The notes beneath the pieces are model-generated. The model did no database searches. It was not told the DNA's origin and saw only the letters and a program-made list of their open reading frames with translations. The translations under genes and the position numbers were made by a program. Positions 1 to 8,940 of a DNA stretch of 64,000 nt are shown here, in pieces (the first letter of the stretch is position 1; each line of letters starts with the position of its first letter). This DNA is from Capsulimonas corticalis. GTDB lineage: Bacteria; Armatimonadota; Armatimonadia; Armatimonadales; Capsulimonadaceae. Location: NCBI RefSeq assembly GCF_003574315.2, contig NZ_AP025739.1, forward strand, positions 6,510,001 to 6,574,000, read 5' to 3'.

Positions 1-1985
1 CCGCCAGGATTATCCAGCGTCAGGCCGCTGTTCAGGTTATAGAACGTGTACGTCCCGTCGCTGTTGAGCGACGGAAGCCATTCGTCGTTCGTCCCGCCGC
101 CGGCCGGCCACTGCACCGTCTTCGCGCCGTTGGTAAACAAGCCCCCCGCCACATTCAGCGCCTGACCGCTGTTGACGTTGATGATCCGGTAGTAGCCCCG
201 GCTGGTCGGCGTGAACGTCCAGAGCTGGCTCGTCCCGCCGCCGTATGGCAATTGCACGATCGGCGCGGAGTTGGCGGTGGAGCTTCCCGACACGTCGAGC
301 ACCTGACTGCTCGACACGCTCTGGATCTCATATCGACCGGGGAAGCTGACCACTGACTGGAGCTTCCACAGTTGGTTGGCCGCGCCGGCGCCCCCGGATG
401 TCCACTGAATGATCTGGCCGCCATTGGCCGTGCTGCCGCCTGAGACATCGAGCACCAGTCCGCTGTTGACGTTCTTGATGTTGTACCAGCCACTGCCCAT
501 GGAGACCAGGTCGAACTGCTGACTGGCGTCGCCGGTCGAGTAGGGCCAGTCCACCAGCTGCGCCCCGTTGGTCTTGGACGCGGCCGAAATGGTGGCGGCC
601 ATGCCGGTGACCGACGAGATCAGCGCATAGTGACCGTTGGGGGTGGGAATGACCATCCAGTGCTGCGCGCCGTCCAGGTAATTGCTGACGGACCACTGGT
701 TGATCGGCGCGTTGTTGGCCGTGTTGCCGCTGATCAGGTCCATCGACAGGCTGCTGTTCTTATTGATGATTAGGGACTGCTGCGGAACGTCGAGCAGCTG
801 CCATATGCCCGCCCCGCTCGACATCTCCATGGCGTCGCTGGGAGGAGAGTTCGGGGTGGTGGGCGCCGTCCACTGGTTCCAGGTCACGTTTAGGCTGCAT
901 CGCTCCTGCCACGCCTGGTTGGCGTTCGCCAGCAGATAGGGATAGTAAGTGGCCCACAGGTGGTTGTCCGTGGCGAAGTCGCTCAGCCCCTTGACGAACA
1001 AGTACGCATACTGCGCGCCGCCGCTTTCGCTCCCGTCGCTCAGGATCGGCTCGACGCTCATTCGGTGACTGATGTCCAGGACCGCGTCGTTGTAGTACAT
1101 GGAGTTCCCGGTGATATGATAGAGAGCGTTCGCCGCGATTAGGAACGACCCGCTGTTGTACGCATGGTCGCCGTTTTCCAGCGAGCCGTCCGCGGTATGT
1201 TGCCCCTGGCTAAACGAGCCGGGAGCGCCCACGGCGTTGTTGGAGTTGGTCGGGTTGAAGAGATGGGTGCGCACCCAGGCATAGATGTTCTCGGCCTTCG
1301 TCAGATACGTGCTGTCGCCGGTGATCTCATAGAGCCAGACGCCTTCCCAGGCGATGTTATCGTTGCTCAGGCACTCTTTGTCGCCTTTCGTGTCCATGAG
1401 CTCGTAGATACCGCCCCCGAGCGCGTTGTCCCAGCCCCGGTTGTAGACGGTGTTCCAGTTTTGAATGGCGATGTTCAAATAGGTGGTGTTGCCGGTGATC
1501 TTGTATCCGCGCAGGTAGGCGTTGACCATCCAGCCCAGGTCGTCGTTCCAGCCGTCGCCGGACCAGTCCGTGCCGGAAGAGGTTTCAAAGGTGTTGAGCA
1601 GATTGCTGACCAGCGCCAGCGCGGCCGGCGTTCGGGTGACCTCATAGTTGTCCTCGGCGATGACGATGGTCAGGGCCTGGCCCCAGCCGCCGGTGTCGTC
1701 CGCGCCGATGCTGTTGAGCTCGCTGTTATAGAACGTGTTGCCGGTGGCCTGCCACAGGTAGTTCTGGTTGAAGGCGTTGTACGACGCCGCAGCCTCGTAG
1801 GGGGTGACGGACTGGTTCAGCTGCGCGTAAGCCGTCGATGGAGCAAACGCGGCGGCCGCGCCAAGGAGCGTGATTGATAGGCCAACCAGGGGTTTCGCGT
1901 GGGGCACCGTCGGGGCTGTATCGAATTTGGCGGGCTTCCTCAGACCGGCAAATTCGAGGATCTTGCTGAGCGTGTTCGTCGCCAT
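1..1985 (-). CDS. Secreted GH76 (alpha-1,6-mannanase-like) with ricin-type lectin domains, C-terminus outside window
   Basis: About 661 residues are visible; the gene runs off the left edge, so its stop is not seen. The N-terminus has a hydrophobic export segment (about residues 30-55) ending in an Ala-rich cleavage site. The catalytic (alpha/alpha)6-type region carries the GH76 Asp-Asp signature in WNDDLGWM, where the family places its catalytic pair. The C-terminal part contains at least two beta-trefoil lectin modules with repeated Q-L-W/Q-W signatures, for example VQLPYGGGTSQLW. GH76 enzymes cleave alpha-1,6-mannan outside the cell. The start is the ATG at 1985, with AGGAGAA about 8 nt upstream. 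It is transcribed divergently from the GH43 gene at 2361 and served by the promoter at 2094-2122. Substrate is inferred from family only. Confidence 0.88.
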   Translation of the reverse strand, partial: MATNTLSKILEFAGLRKPAKFDTAPTVPHAKPLVGLSITLLGAAAAFAPSTAYAQLNQSVTPYEAAASYNAFNQNYLWQATGNTFYNSELNSIGADDTGGWGQALTIVIAEDNYEVTRTPAALALVSNLLNTFETSSGTDWSGDGWNDDLGWMVNAYLRGYKITGNTTYLNIAIQNWNTVYNRGWDNALGGGIYELMDTKGDKECLSNDNIAWEGVWLYEITGDSTYLTKAENIYAWVRTHLFNPTNSNNAVGAPGSFSQGQHTADGSLENGDHAYNSGSFLIAANALYHITGNSMYYNDAVLDISHRMSVEPILSDGSESGGAQYAYLFVKGLSDFATDNHLWATYYPYLLANANQAWQERCSLNVTWNQWTAPTTPNSPPSDAMEMSSGAGIWQLLDVPQQSLIINKNSSLSMDLISGNTANNAPINQWSVSNYLDGAQHWMVIPTPNGHYALISSVTGMAATISAASKTNGAQLVDWPYSTGDASQQFDLVSMGSGWYNIKNVNSGLVLDVSGGSTANGGQIIQWTSGGAGAANQLWKLQSVVSFPGRYEIQSVSSSQVLDVSGSSTANSAPIVQLPYGGGTSQLWTFTPTSRGYYRIINVNSGQALNVAGGLFTNGAKTVQWPAGGGTNDEWLPSLNSDGTYTFYNLNSGLTLDNPG

Positions 1986-2093
1986 AACGACATTCTCCTT
2001 TTTGTATTGCAATGATTACTATTACCACTTATGATATGGCGCTCAATTGCGCCTTTCGTCCTCCTTTGCACTAATAATCTCAAAGGCACCATA

Positions 2094-2122
2094 ATTGTAT
2101 CACGGAATGGGTCCAGTGTCAA
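2094..2122 (-). promoter_or_regulatory. Sigma70-type promoter for the GH76 gene ending at 1985
   Basis: On the minus strand TTGACA (2117-2122) and TACAAT (2094-2099) are separated by exactly 17 nt. The spacer starts with CTGGACCCAT, a palindrome-like element also found in the promoters at 2208 and 8753. Confidence 0.8.
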
Positions 2123-2223
2123 TGTATTAATGGCTCCATTTCTCAACATTGTTATGCGATGGGACCAATATCTTGGTAACAGCTTTGATAGTATCAGCCT
2201 AAAATTATTGACTATGGTCCCAT
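2107..2223. promoter_or_regulatory. Cluster of four ATGGNNCCAT-type operators
   Basis: Four related 10-mers lie in the 375-nt region between divergent glycosidase genes: ATGGGTCCAG (2107-2116), ATGGCTCCAT (2130-2139), ATGGGACCAA (2159-2168) and ATGGTCCCAT (2214-2223). Two sit in promoter spacers next to the -35 box, which suits binding by a repressor or activator. The regulator is not encoded recognisably in this window. Confidence 0.65.
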
Positions 2224-2236
2224 TATATGTTAGAAT
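2208..2236 (+). promoter_or_regulatory. Sigma70-type promoter for the GH43 gene at 2361
   Basis: TTGACT (2208-2213) and TAGAAT (2231-2236) are 17 nt apart, with ATGGTCCCAT directly after the -35 box. The layout mirrors the two GH76 promoters. The leader to the start codon is about 120 nt. Confidence 0.75.
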
Positions 2237-2360
2237 TAGCTTACCTCAGAGAGCAAAGCCGCCAGAAGTCATCGGAGCAGCAGAGCGTCTGCATCCCCCG
2301 CGAAGAACGCCGTCAGGTCAAGCAAATGCCGCCCGGCGTTCAGGAAAGTGAGCGACCTAT

Positions 2361-3899
2361 TTGAACGATGTGAAATTATCGCGCCGCGCGCTGCTGCAAT
2401 TGGCGGCGGGAGCGTCAACGACGATGCTGGCGAGCCGTTTGCCTGCGGCATGGGGACGCGCCCCGCGTGAGCGGAAAGCCGCTCAATTTCAGAACCCGCT
2501 GTTCGCCGGCGACTACGCGGACCCCACGATCCTGCGCGTCGGCGAGGATTTCTATTTTACCAATACGTGCTATCGCTATGCGCCGGGCTTGGTGGTCTGG
2601 CGCTCGCGCGATCTGGTGAACTGGACCCCGATTTCTAAAGTGCTTAATCACTCCTACGAAAGGGCGGAGGTGTGGGCGCCGGATCTTGTCGAACACAAGG
2701 GACACTACTATATCTATTTCCCAATGGGGGGCATTTTTGTCGTCCATGCGGAGCATCCGAGCGGACCGTGGAGCGAGCCGATCGAACTGAAGGTCGACGA
2801 CATCGATCCGGGCCACGTTGTCGGGCCGGACGGGACGCGCTACCTGTACACGGCCGGCGGCCACATGGTTGAGCTGAGCGCCGACGGCCTGTCTGCGGTC
2901 GGGGAAAAAAAGCAGGTTTATCAAGGCTGGCAGTTCCCGGCGGACTGGAAGACCGAAGGCTTCTGGCTGGAGAGCCCCAAGCTGACCCGGCGCGGCGACT
3001 TCTACTACCTGATTTGCGCCGAGGGCGGCACCAGCGGACCGCCCACTAGCCACATGTCCGTCGTGGCCCGCTCCCGCTCGCCGCTGGGCCCATGGGAGAA
3101 CTCGCCCCACAATCCGCTCATCCACACGTACAGCGAGGATGAGACCTGGTGGTCGGTCGGACACGGAACGCTCGTCGACACGCCCGACGGCCGCTGGTAC
3201 TTCGTTTACCACGGCTACCGCAACGGCTTTAAGTCGCTGGGCCGTCATACATTGCTGGAGCCGATCGAATGGACCGACGACGGCTGGCCGCGGGCGCCGC
3301 TGGGCGCGCGGCGCGACCAGCCAATGCCCGCGCCGATGGGCGTCGCCCAGAAACCGATGATCCCGCTGTCCGACGATTTCCGCGCGCCGACGCTCCAGCC
3401 GACCTGGGGAGCCTGGAGCGAAGCCGACATGAGCCGTTTCCAAACGGGCCATGGCGCGCTCACGGTGCGGGCCAAGGGAGACACGCCCGGCCACAGTTCT
3501 CCGCTCGCCGTGATGGCGCGCGACGTCAGTTACGAAGTGCAAGTCGTGGCGTCGCCGAAGGGCGGCTGCGGCGCGGCGCTGGGGCTGTTTTACAACCCCG
3601 ACCACTGGCTGTTCGCCGAACTGGGCAGCGGTCGTCTGCGCGCTTACGGCCCCAAGGAAACACTGGCGGATCGCGATTGGACAGCGCGCGCGGCGCACCT
3701 GAAGATCGTGAACAGTCGCAACCGCGTCGAGATCTTGGCCAGCGGCGACGGGCGTCAATGGCAAAGTCTGGTCAAGGATTTCGACGCAAGTGGCTTCAAC
3801 ACCAATACGCTGGGGGGATTTCAGGCGCTGCGCATCGCGCTTGCCGCGAGCGCTACGGATGAAGCGCGTTTCACCGATTTCCGTTACCGCGCTTTGTAA
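2361..3899 (+). CDS. Tat-exported GH43-family glycosidase
   Basis: 512 residues. The N-terminus has a twin-arginine motif (LSRRALLQL) followed by a hydrophobic stretch and AWG, so export by Tat is likely. The five-bladed propeller begins near residue 45 with AGDYADPTI (Asp base), followed by a DIDPGHVVGPDG segment (the second, pKa-tuning Asp) and ESPKL (Glu acid), the expected GH43 triad. After about residue 335 a C-terminal beta-sandwich of the kind seen in xylosidase/arabinofuranosidase GH43 members follows. Start options are TTG at 2361 or GTG at 2370, downstream of AGGAAAG. It shares the divergent operator region with the GH76 gene, so both likely respond to the same glycan. GH43 specificity (xylan, arabinan or galactan) cannot be assigned from this reading. 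Confidence 0.88.
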   Translation: MNDVKLSRRALLQLAAGASTTMLASRLPAAWGRAPRERKAAQFQNPLFAGDYADPTILRVGEDFYFTNTCYRYAPGLVVWRSRDLVNWTPISKVLNHSYERAEVWAPDLVEHKGHYYIYFPMGGIFVVHAEHPSGPWSEPIELKVDDIDPGHVVGPDGTRYLYTAGGHMVELSADGLSAVGEKKQVYQGWQFPADWKTEGFWLESPKLTRRGDFYYLICAEGGTSGPPTSHMSVVARSRSPLGPWENSPHNPLIHTYSEDETWWSVGHGTLVDTPDGRWYFVYHGYRNGFKSLGRHTLLEPIEWTDDGWPRAPLGARRDQPMPAPMGVAQKPMIPLSDDFRAPTLQPTWGAWSEADMSRFQTGHGALTVRAKGDTPGHSSPLAVMARDVSYEVQVVASPKGGCGAALGLFYNPDHWLFAELGSGRLRAYGPKETLADRDWTARAAHLKIVNSRNRVEILASGDGRQWQSLVKDFDASGFNTNTLGGFQALRIALAASATDEARFTDFRYRAL

Positions 3900-3937
3900 A
3901 TTCCGGCAATGCAGCTCGGCGCGCGGCGTCTTCCACT

Positions 3938-3997
3938 TTCAGGCACAAATCAGCCCCGCAAGCGAGTACTCGCTTGCGGGGCTGATTTGTGCCTGAA
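3938..3997. terminator. Long bidirectional terminator between convergent genes
   Basis: A 60-nt perfect palindrome: 30 bases (3938-3967) are followed directly by their reverse complement (3968-3997), centred on GAGTACTC. It lies between the stops of the GH43 gene and the convergent lectin-esterase gene. Confidence 0.85.
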
Positions 3998-4002
3998 GGC
4001 TG

Positions 4003-5145
4003 TTATCTTCCGATCACATTGAAGCGTTGGTTGGACTGACCGCCGTTCCATCCCCATTGGTCGAACTGCCCGGCCTGGGTCGTTCCGCTGGGATTGTCTA
4101 GAACGGAGCCGCTGTTGCGGTTGTAGAAGATATAGGAGCCGTCGCTCTGACGCACCGGCTGCCACTGGTCGTTCCCCTGGTTGCCGAACTGCCACTGCAC
4201 GATCTTCGCTCCGTTCGCCGTCGAAGCGCCGGCCACGTTCAGATCGAGAGCGCTTCCGGCGTTCTTGATCTGGTAGTAGCCATTGCTCGTCGGAATGAAG
4301 TTCCACAACTGATTCGAAGTGCCCTGGTAAGGCCACTGGACGATGGGCGCGTTGTTAGACGTGGAGCCGCCGGAAACGTCCACCACCTGGCCGCTGTATT
4401 GGTTTTGAATCTCAAAAACGCCGGCGAAGTCGATGTGCGAGACCCAGCCATTGGCGATGACTTGCCGGATACCGGCGTCCCAATTGTCGGCCATCTTCTG
4501 ATAACCGCCGTCATTGGGATGCAGGCCGTCGTTCAGGTCACCCAGGTTGAGCGAGCTCATGCTGACCGTGTAGACATGCTTGCCCGCATTCACGCGCGCC
4601 TGCACGATGCCGGGGATCTGGCTGTTGAAGTTGTTAATGTCGGTTTGGACCCAGCCAGTCGAATTACAGATCAGCTGCGCGACCAGAATGGTGACGCCAG
4701 GGTCGGCGGCGAGGATCTGATCGATCAGCGAAGCCAATCGGTTCGGAGCGGTGGAGACCTGGTAGTTTTGGCCCAGGTCGTTGGTGCCGATGTGCAGCAA
4801 TACAACATTCGGCTGGTAAAGAGCCAGTTCCCCGTTGATCAAGCCGGCGATCTGATCGATCCGATCGCCAAAGTACCCTTCGTTATCGGGATCGAACATC
4901 ACGCCGCTGCGCTGCGAACCCACGAAGTCCAGCGCGTCGCCCTGATTGATCAGCTCGGTCCACAATGGTCCGCGATAACCATTGCCGGTGGAGCTTCGGT
5001 AGCCGGCGGTGATTGAGTCTCCGACCGCCATCAATCGTAAACCGGCGCTCTGCGCGTGCGCCGTGGTCCCAGCCGCCATGAGCAGGGAGCCCGCGAGCGC
5101 CGCGACGGCGGAAGCGGCAATCGTTTTTCGTTTGGTGAAATGCAT
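4003..5145 (-). CDS. Secreted SGNH/GDSL hydrolase with ricin-type lectin domain
   Basis: 380 residues from the ATG at 5145, which has GAGGAGA 8 nt upstream; an in-frame ATG 18 nt earlier (5163) has a poorer context. A Sec signal peptide ends near AHA (about residue 32). The hydrolase part shows all SGNH blocks: GDSITAGY (nucleophile Ser), GTNDLGQ (Asn) and DGLHPNDGGY (Asp/His). From about residue 235 a beta-trefoil lectin follows with repeated Q-W motifs such as IVQWPYQGTSNQLW. It is probably a carbohydrate esterase (acetyl-xylan or related) tethered to polysaccharide by the lectin. It lies 61 nt after the GH76 gene at 5207-6748 and is likely its operon partner. Confidence 0.87.
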   Translation of the reverse strand: MHFTKRKTIAASAVAALAGSLLMAAGTTAHAQSAGLRLMAVGDSITAGYRSSTGNGYRGPLWTELINQGDALDFVGSQRSGVMFDPDNEGYFGDRIDQIAGLINGELALYQPNVVLLHIGTNDLGQNYQVSTAPNRLASLIDQILAADPGVTILVAQLICNSTGWVQTDINNFNSQIPGIVQARVNAGKHVYTVSMSSLNLGDLNDGLHPNDGGYQKMADNWDAGIRQVIANGWVSHIDFAGVFEIQNQYSGQVVDVSGGSTSNNAPIVQWPYQGTSNQLWNFIPTSNGYYQIKNAGSALDLNVAGASTANGAKIVQWQFGNQGNDQWQPVRQSDGSYIFYNRNSGSVLDNPSGTTQAGQFDQWGWNGGQSNQRFNVIGR

Positions 5146-5206
5146 GTTCGTCTCCTCATTCAAAGAGGCCGCCTCCGTCGTCGGGTGGCGGCCTCATATC
5201 ATCGTC

Positions 5207-6748
5207 CTATTGTAGTTTCCATCGCTGCTGAGGCTGGCCGCTCCAGCCCCATCCAATCAGCGCCTGCCCATTCGTCGTGGTGCTGGAGCTGTCCAGCGCC
5301 AAACTGCTCGCCTGGTTCCAGATCTTGTAAGTGCCGTCCGACTGCACGTCCACCCACCATCGCTGGTTGCTGTCGCGGCTCTGCGTCCACTGGATCATCT
5401 TCGTGCCGTTCGTGGTATTGCCGCCGGGATCGTCCAGGCCGAGCCAGCTAGACTGGCTGACGATGTTCCACGAAGTGTCCGCGTTCTGCGTGAAGTTCCA
5501 GATCTGGGTTTGACCGTAATTGAGGCCCCAGAGACCGACGACACTGTTAGTGGCGGTGAGGCCGAGACTGTCGATCGCCATGTTGTTCAAACCAACGATC
5601 GTGTGCCGGCCCCAAATGTTATTCGGCTGCGTGACGGGAGTGTATTGCAGCCACGCCGCCGCGTCGCAGAATCGATTGGTAATGATCGAATTGTCGTTGG
5701 GCGTCTGCGTCGTGAAGTCGCTCCAGCAGATGTTGTAGTCCGTGCGGCGATGGCTCATCGCCGCGTTGGCGTTAGCCTGCGCCCAGCTCAGATACGTACC
5801 CCACATGCGGTTATCACGGCAAAAGTGACCCAGACCGCGAGCGTACTCGTCCGACCAGGTATTGGTGCCGCCGCCGGTCATCACGCCGCCGTTGTACCAG
5901 GTGCTGCCCTTAACATAATCGAGCGCAAGTTTCGCGTCGTTGTAGTATTGGACGTTTCCCGTAATCTGGTAGAGGTAGTTGGCGTAGTCCGCGAACGTCC
6001 CCTGGTTATAGACATTCCGGCCGGTATTGACATTGCCGCTGCGGTCGACGCCGTTGTAAACCTGCCCATTGCTGGTGTTGAAAAGGTGACTGCGCACCCA
6101 CGCGTAAATCTGTGTGGCCCGGTCCAGATACCATTGATCGTGGTTGCCCATGTAGATCAGACAGGCCGCCTTGCCGATGCTGTCATTGGAGAGCGCTTCC
6201 TTGTCGATCGTCTGCCCCGCCGGAGTCATGTTGGGCTGCTGCTCCCAGATGCCGCCGCCGTTGTACTGCGTATCCCAGCCGCGCGACCAGACCATATCGA
6301 CGCAAGCGGTGCGCGCCTGAAGAAGCAGGTTGGAGTCGCCGGTGATTAGATAGCCACGGGCCAGCATGGTTCCAATCCAGCCCTCATCGTCGTTGTAACC
6401 ATCCCAGGTGTATCCCGGCGGGAACTTCTGCAGGAAGGTGGTGCAAAGCGCTTCGACCAAAGCCTTATGCGCGCTGCTGCCGGTGCGCTCATAAGCGTCC
6501 TCGGCCACCATGATATCGATCGCTCCGGTCCAGCCGCCGTCAAAAGTGTTGCCGTTGATCGATGTCTTGTAATAGTTTCCATTCACCAAAAAAGCGTTAT
6601 TGAAGCCGTTGAACATCGTATCGGCGTCGCCCGAACCGATGGCCGACGCCTGCTGCGGCAGGGCGCAGCAGGCGCCGACGAGCAAAGCGACCAGACCAGT
6701 CTGGACCGCGATGCCTTTGAGCGAGAACTTGAGTTTGTTTTGGAACAT
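5207..6748 (-). CDS. Secreted GH76 with C-terminal ricin-type lectin (copy 1)
   Basis: 513 residues, with a signal peptide ending around ASA (residue 35). The GH76 core holds the Asp-Asp signature in WDGYNDDEGWIG and the aromatic-rich repeats of the (alpha/alpha)6 barrel (SRGWDTQYNGGGIWEQ). The last ~130 residues are a lectin trefoil (LDDPGGNTTNGTKMIQW and WGWSGQPQQRW). AGGAGA lies about 6 nt before the ATG at 6748. It is a near twin of the gene at 6841-8382; 194 bp in the lectin-linker region are identical in both. It sits second in a three-gene transcript (GH76, GH76, SGNH) with spacings of 92 and 61 nt. Predicted to hydrolyse alpha-1,6-mannan outside the cell. Confidence 0.9.
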   Translation of the reverse strand: MFQNKLKFSLKGIAVQTGLVALLVGACCALPQQASAIGSGDADTMFNGFNNAFLVNGNYYKTSINGNTFDGGWTGAIDIMVAEDAYERTGSSAHKALVEALCTTFLQKFPPGYTWDGYNDDEGWIGTMLARGYLITGDSNLLLQARTACVDMVWSRGWDTQYNGGGIWEQQPNMTPAGQTIDKEALSNDSIGKAACLIYMGNHDQWYLDRATQIYAWVRSHLFNTSNGQVYNGVDRSGNVNTGRNVYNQGTFADYANYLYQITGNVQYYNDAKLALDYVKGSTWYNGGVMTGGGTNTWSDEYARGLGHFCRDNRMWGTYLSWAQANANAAMSHRRTDYNICWSDFTTQTPNDNSIITNRFCDAAAWLQYTPVTQPNNIWGRHTIVGLNNMAIDSLGLTATNSVVGLWGLNYGQTQIWNFTQNADTSWNIVSQSSWLGLDDPGGNTTNGTKMIQWTQSRDSNQRWWVDVQSDGTYKIWNQASSLALDSSSTTTNGQALIGWGWSGQPQQRWKLQ

Positions 6749-6840
6749 TTCAATCTCCTGTGAACGAAATCAGGACGCTTGAGAACGCCCTGGGAAAAGG
6801 CCGCCTCCCTGGGCGGAAGACGGCCGTGTTGGAAATGACG

Positions 6841-8382
6841 CTATTGAAGCTTCCATCGCTGCTGGGGTGCGCCGCTCCAGCCCCAGCCAATCAGCGACGC
6901 TCCATTCGTCGTGGTGCTGGAGCTGTCCAGCGCCAAACTGCTCTGCTGATTCCAGATCTTGTAAGAACCGTCCGACTGAACATCCACCCACCATCGCTGG
7001 TTGCTGTCGCGGCTCTGCGTCCACTGGATCATCTTCGTGCCGTTCGTGGTATTGCCGCCGGGATCGTCCAGGCCGAGCCAGCTAGACTGGCTGACGATGT
7101 TCCACGAAGTGTCCGCGTTCTGCGTGAAGTTCCAGATCTGGGTTTGACCGTAATTGAGGCCCCAGAGACCGACGACGCTGTTGGTGGCGGTGAGGCCGAG
7201 ACTGTCGATCGCCATGTTGTTCAAACCAATTATCGTGTGCCGGCCCCAGATGTTATTCGGCTGTGTGGCGGGGGTGTACTGCATCCACGCCGCGGCGTCG
7301 TCAAACCGATTCGTGTTGATCGAGTTGTCGTTAGGCGTCTGCTGGGTGAAGTTGCTCCAGCAGATGTTGTAGTCGGTGCGGCGGTGGCTCATAATGGCGT
7401 TCGCGTTGAGCACCATCCAGCTATAATATGTGCCCCACATGCGGTTGTCACGGCAGAAGTGACCCAGACCGCGAGCATACTCGTCCGACCAGGTGTTGGT
7501 GCCGCCGCCGGTGATGACGCCGCCGTTATACATGTTGTTCTTGACGTAATCGAGCGCCAGCTTGGCGTCGTTGTAGTATTGGACGTTTCCGGTGATCTGG
7601 TAGAGATAATTGGCGTAATCGGCGAACGTCCCCTGGTTATACGCCGTCGCATCGGCAGTGCTTGTATCGACATTGCCGCTGCGGTCGATCCACGAATACA
7701 CCTGCCCGCTGCTCGTGTTGAAGAGGTTGCTGCGCACCCACGCATAAATCTGTGTGGCGCGGTCCAGATACCATTGATCGTGGTTGCCCATGTAGATCAG
7801 GCAGGCCGTTTTGCCCAAGCTGTCGTTGGACAGCGGGGTTTTATTGATCGCTTGGCCCGCCGGGGTCATATTGGGCTGCTGTTCCCAGATTCCGCCGCCG
7901 TTGTACTGAGTGTCCCAGCCGCGAGACCACGCCATATCGAAACAGGACGTTCGAGCCTGGGAAAGAAGGTTGGCGTCGCCGGTGATCAGGTAACCGCGCG
8001 CCAGCATTGCGCCGATCCATCCAATGTCGTCGTTATAGCCATCCCAGGTGTATCCCGGCGGGAATTTCTGTAGGAAGGTGGTGCAGAGGGTCTCGACGAG
8101 CGCTTTGTGCGCGCTGCTGCCGGTGCGCTCGTAGGCGTCCTCGGCCACCATAATGTCCAGGGCTCCGGTCCAACCGCCGTCAAAAGTGCTGCCGTTGATT
8201 GATGTCTTGTAATAGTTGCCGTTCACCAAAAAGGCGCTGTTGAAGCCATTGAACACCGTGTCGGCGTCGCCCGATCCAATTGCCGACGCCTGCGGCGTCG
8301 CGCCGCAGCCCAGCCCGACAAGCAATGCCAGCAGTCCGGCCTGGGCAGTCGCTCTCGTCATTGAGAGCTTGATTTTCTTCAT
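6841..8382 (-). CDS. Secreted GH76 with C-terminal ricin-type lectin (copy 2)
   Basis: 513 residues from the ATG at 8382, chosen over an upstream in-frame ATG at 8475 because GGAGAT precedes it at good spacing and the signal peptide then starts correctly (MKKIKLSMTRA, cleavage near ASA). The GH76 signature is WDGYNDDIGWIG. The lectin trefoil is at about residues 390-513. It is paralogous over its full length to 5207-6748. Differences concentrate in the N-terminal signal, a Ser/Thr insert (DTSTADAT) and scattered synonymous sites, while one lectin-side tract is identical. It is the first gene of the transcript starting from the promoter at 8753-8781. Confidence 0.9.
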   Translation of the reverse strand: MKKIKLSMTRATAQAGLLALLVGLGCGATPQASAIGSGDADTVFNGFNSAFLVNGNYYKTSINGSTFDGGWTGALDIMVAEDAYERTGSSAHKALVETLCTTFLQKFPPGYTWDGYNDDIGWIGAMLARGYLITGDANLLSQARTSCFDMAWSRGWDTQYNGGGIWEQQPNMTPAGQAINKTPLSNDSLGKTACLIYMGNHDQWYLDRATQIYAWVRSNLFNTSSGQVYSWIDRSGNVDTSTADATAYNQGTFADYANYLYQITGNVQYYNDAKLALDYVKNNMYNGGVITGGGTNTWSDEYARGLGHFCRDNRMWGTYYSWMVLNANAIMSHRRTDYNICWSNFTQQTPNDNSINTNRFDDAAAWMQYTPATQPNNIWGRHTIIGLNNMAIDSLGLTATNSVVGLWGLNYGQTQIWNFTQNADTSWNIVSQSSWLGLDDPGGNTTNGTKMIQWTQSRDSNQRWWVDVQSDGSYKIWNQQSSLALDSSSTTTNGASLIGWGWSGAPQQRWKLQ

Positions 8383-8940
8383 CGTCGTTATCTCCTCGAG
8401 TACTATCTTCGCGGCTCCAAGCAGATCGCTTGTACTGTATGTCGTCATACGGTAAGCCATGGATCTGTATTGCAATTACTGCAATTAAAATATTAACATC
8501 AGCCGAAATCTTAGCGGCGCGGTGAACATCCTTTCCTGCTTGATCTTACATCCACTGAATTGCAATTCTATCTATTAAACTATCTGTAACGCGGCAAACG
8601 CTGATCCGGAGTTCCTGCAATCGTTACAAATCGCATATTTGCAAAGAACGGGCGGACAAAATAGCCATCCCTGGAAGTTCCTTCGCGGTCGAGCGCATTG
8701 CCGCAAAACATCAGCCGAGAGATCGTCACTCAATGATTGCGAATGCACCATAAGTGTATCACAGAATGGATCCATTGTCAACAAGAAAATCAAATACAAT
8801 CCATGATGGTACCAATCAAAGACAAGATGGATCCTTTCACTCACGAAATCGCTAATTTTACATCTCAAATTGGATATGTTCGGCGAGAAGAAAAGAGGTT
8901 CGTCGTCTGGCGCCACAAACACAGAGAATGGCGCCATTGC
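8383..8940. promoter_or_regulatory. AT-rich regulatory region upstream of the GH76-GH76-SGNH operon
   Basis: 558 nt without a convincing gene. It contains the minus-strand promoter at 8753-8781 and three ATGGNNCCAT-like sites (8766-8775, 8806-8815, 8827-8836). The leader from promoter to start codon is about 360 nt, long enough for further control. I see no other structure I can name. Confidence 0.6.
8753..8781 (-). promoter_or_regulatory. Sigma70-type promoter for the GH76 operon, with operator in spacer
   Basis: On the minus strand TTGACA (8776-8781) and TACACT (8753-8758) are separated by 17 nt. The spacer begins with the perfect palindrome ATGGATCCAT (8766-8775). The downstream half (GTGATACAcTTATGGTGC) is nearly the same as at 2089-2107, showing that the two promoters are homologous. 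Confidence 0.8.

Noticed and set aside
2415-3764. 449-residue open frame on the minus strand
   Set aside because: It lies fully antisense to the GH43 gene, whose frame has domains and catalytic motifs; high GC keeps the opposite frame open.
6760-8073. 437-residue open frame on the plus strand
   Set aside because: Antisense to the GH76 gene; a similar shadow appears over its paralogue (5510-6349), as expected from duplicated sequence.
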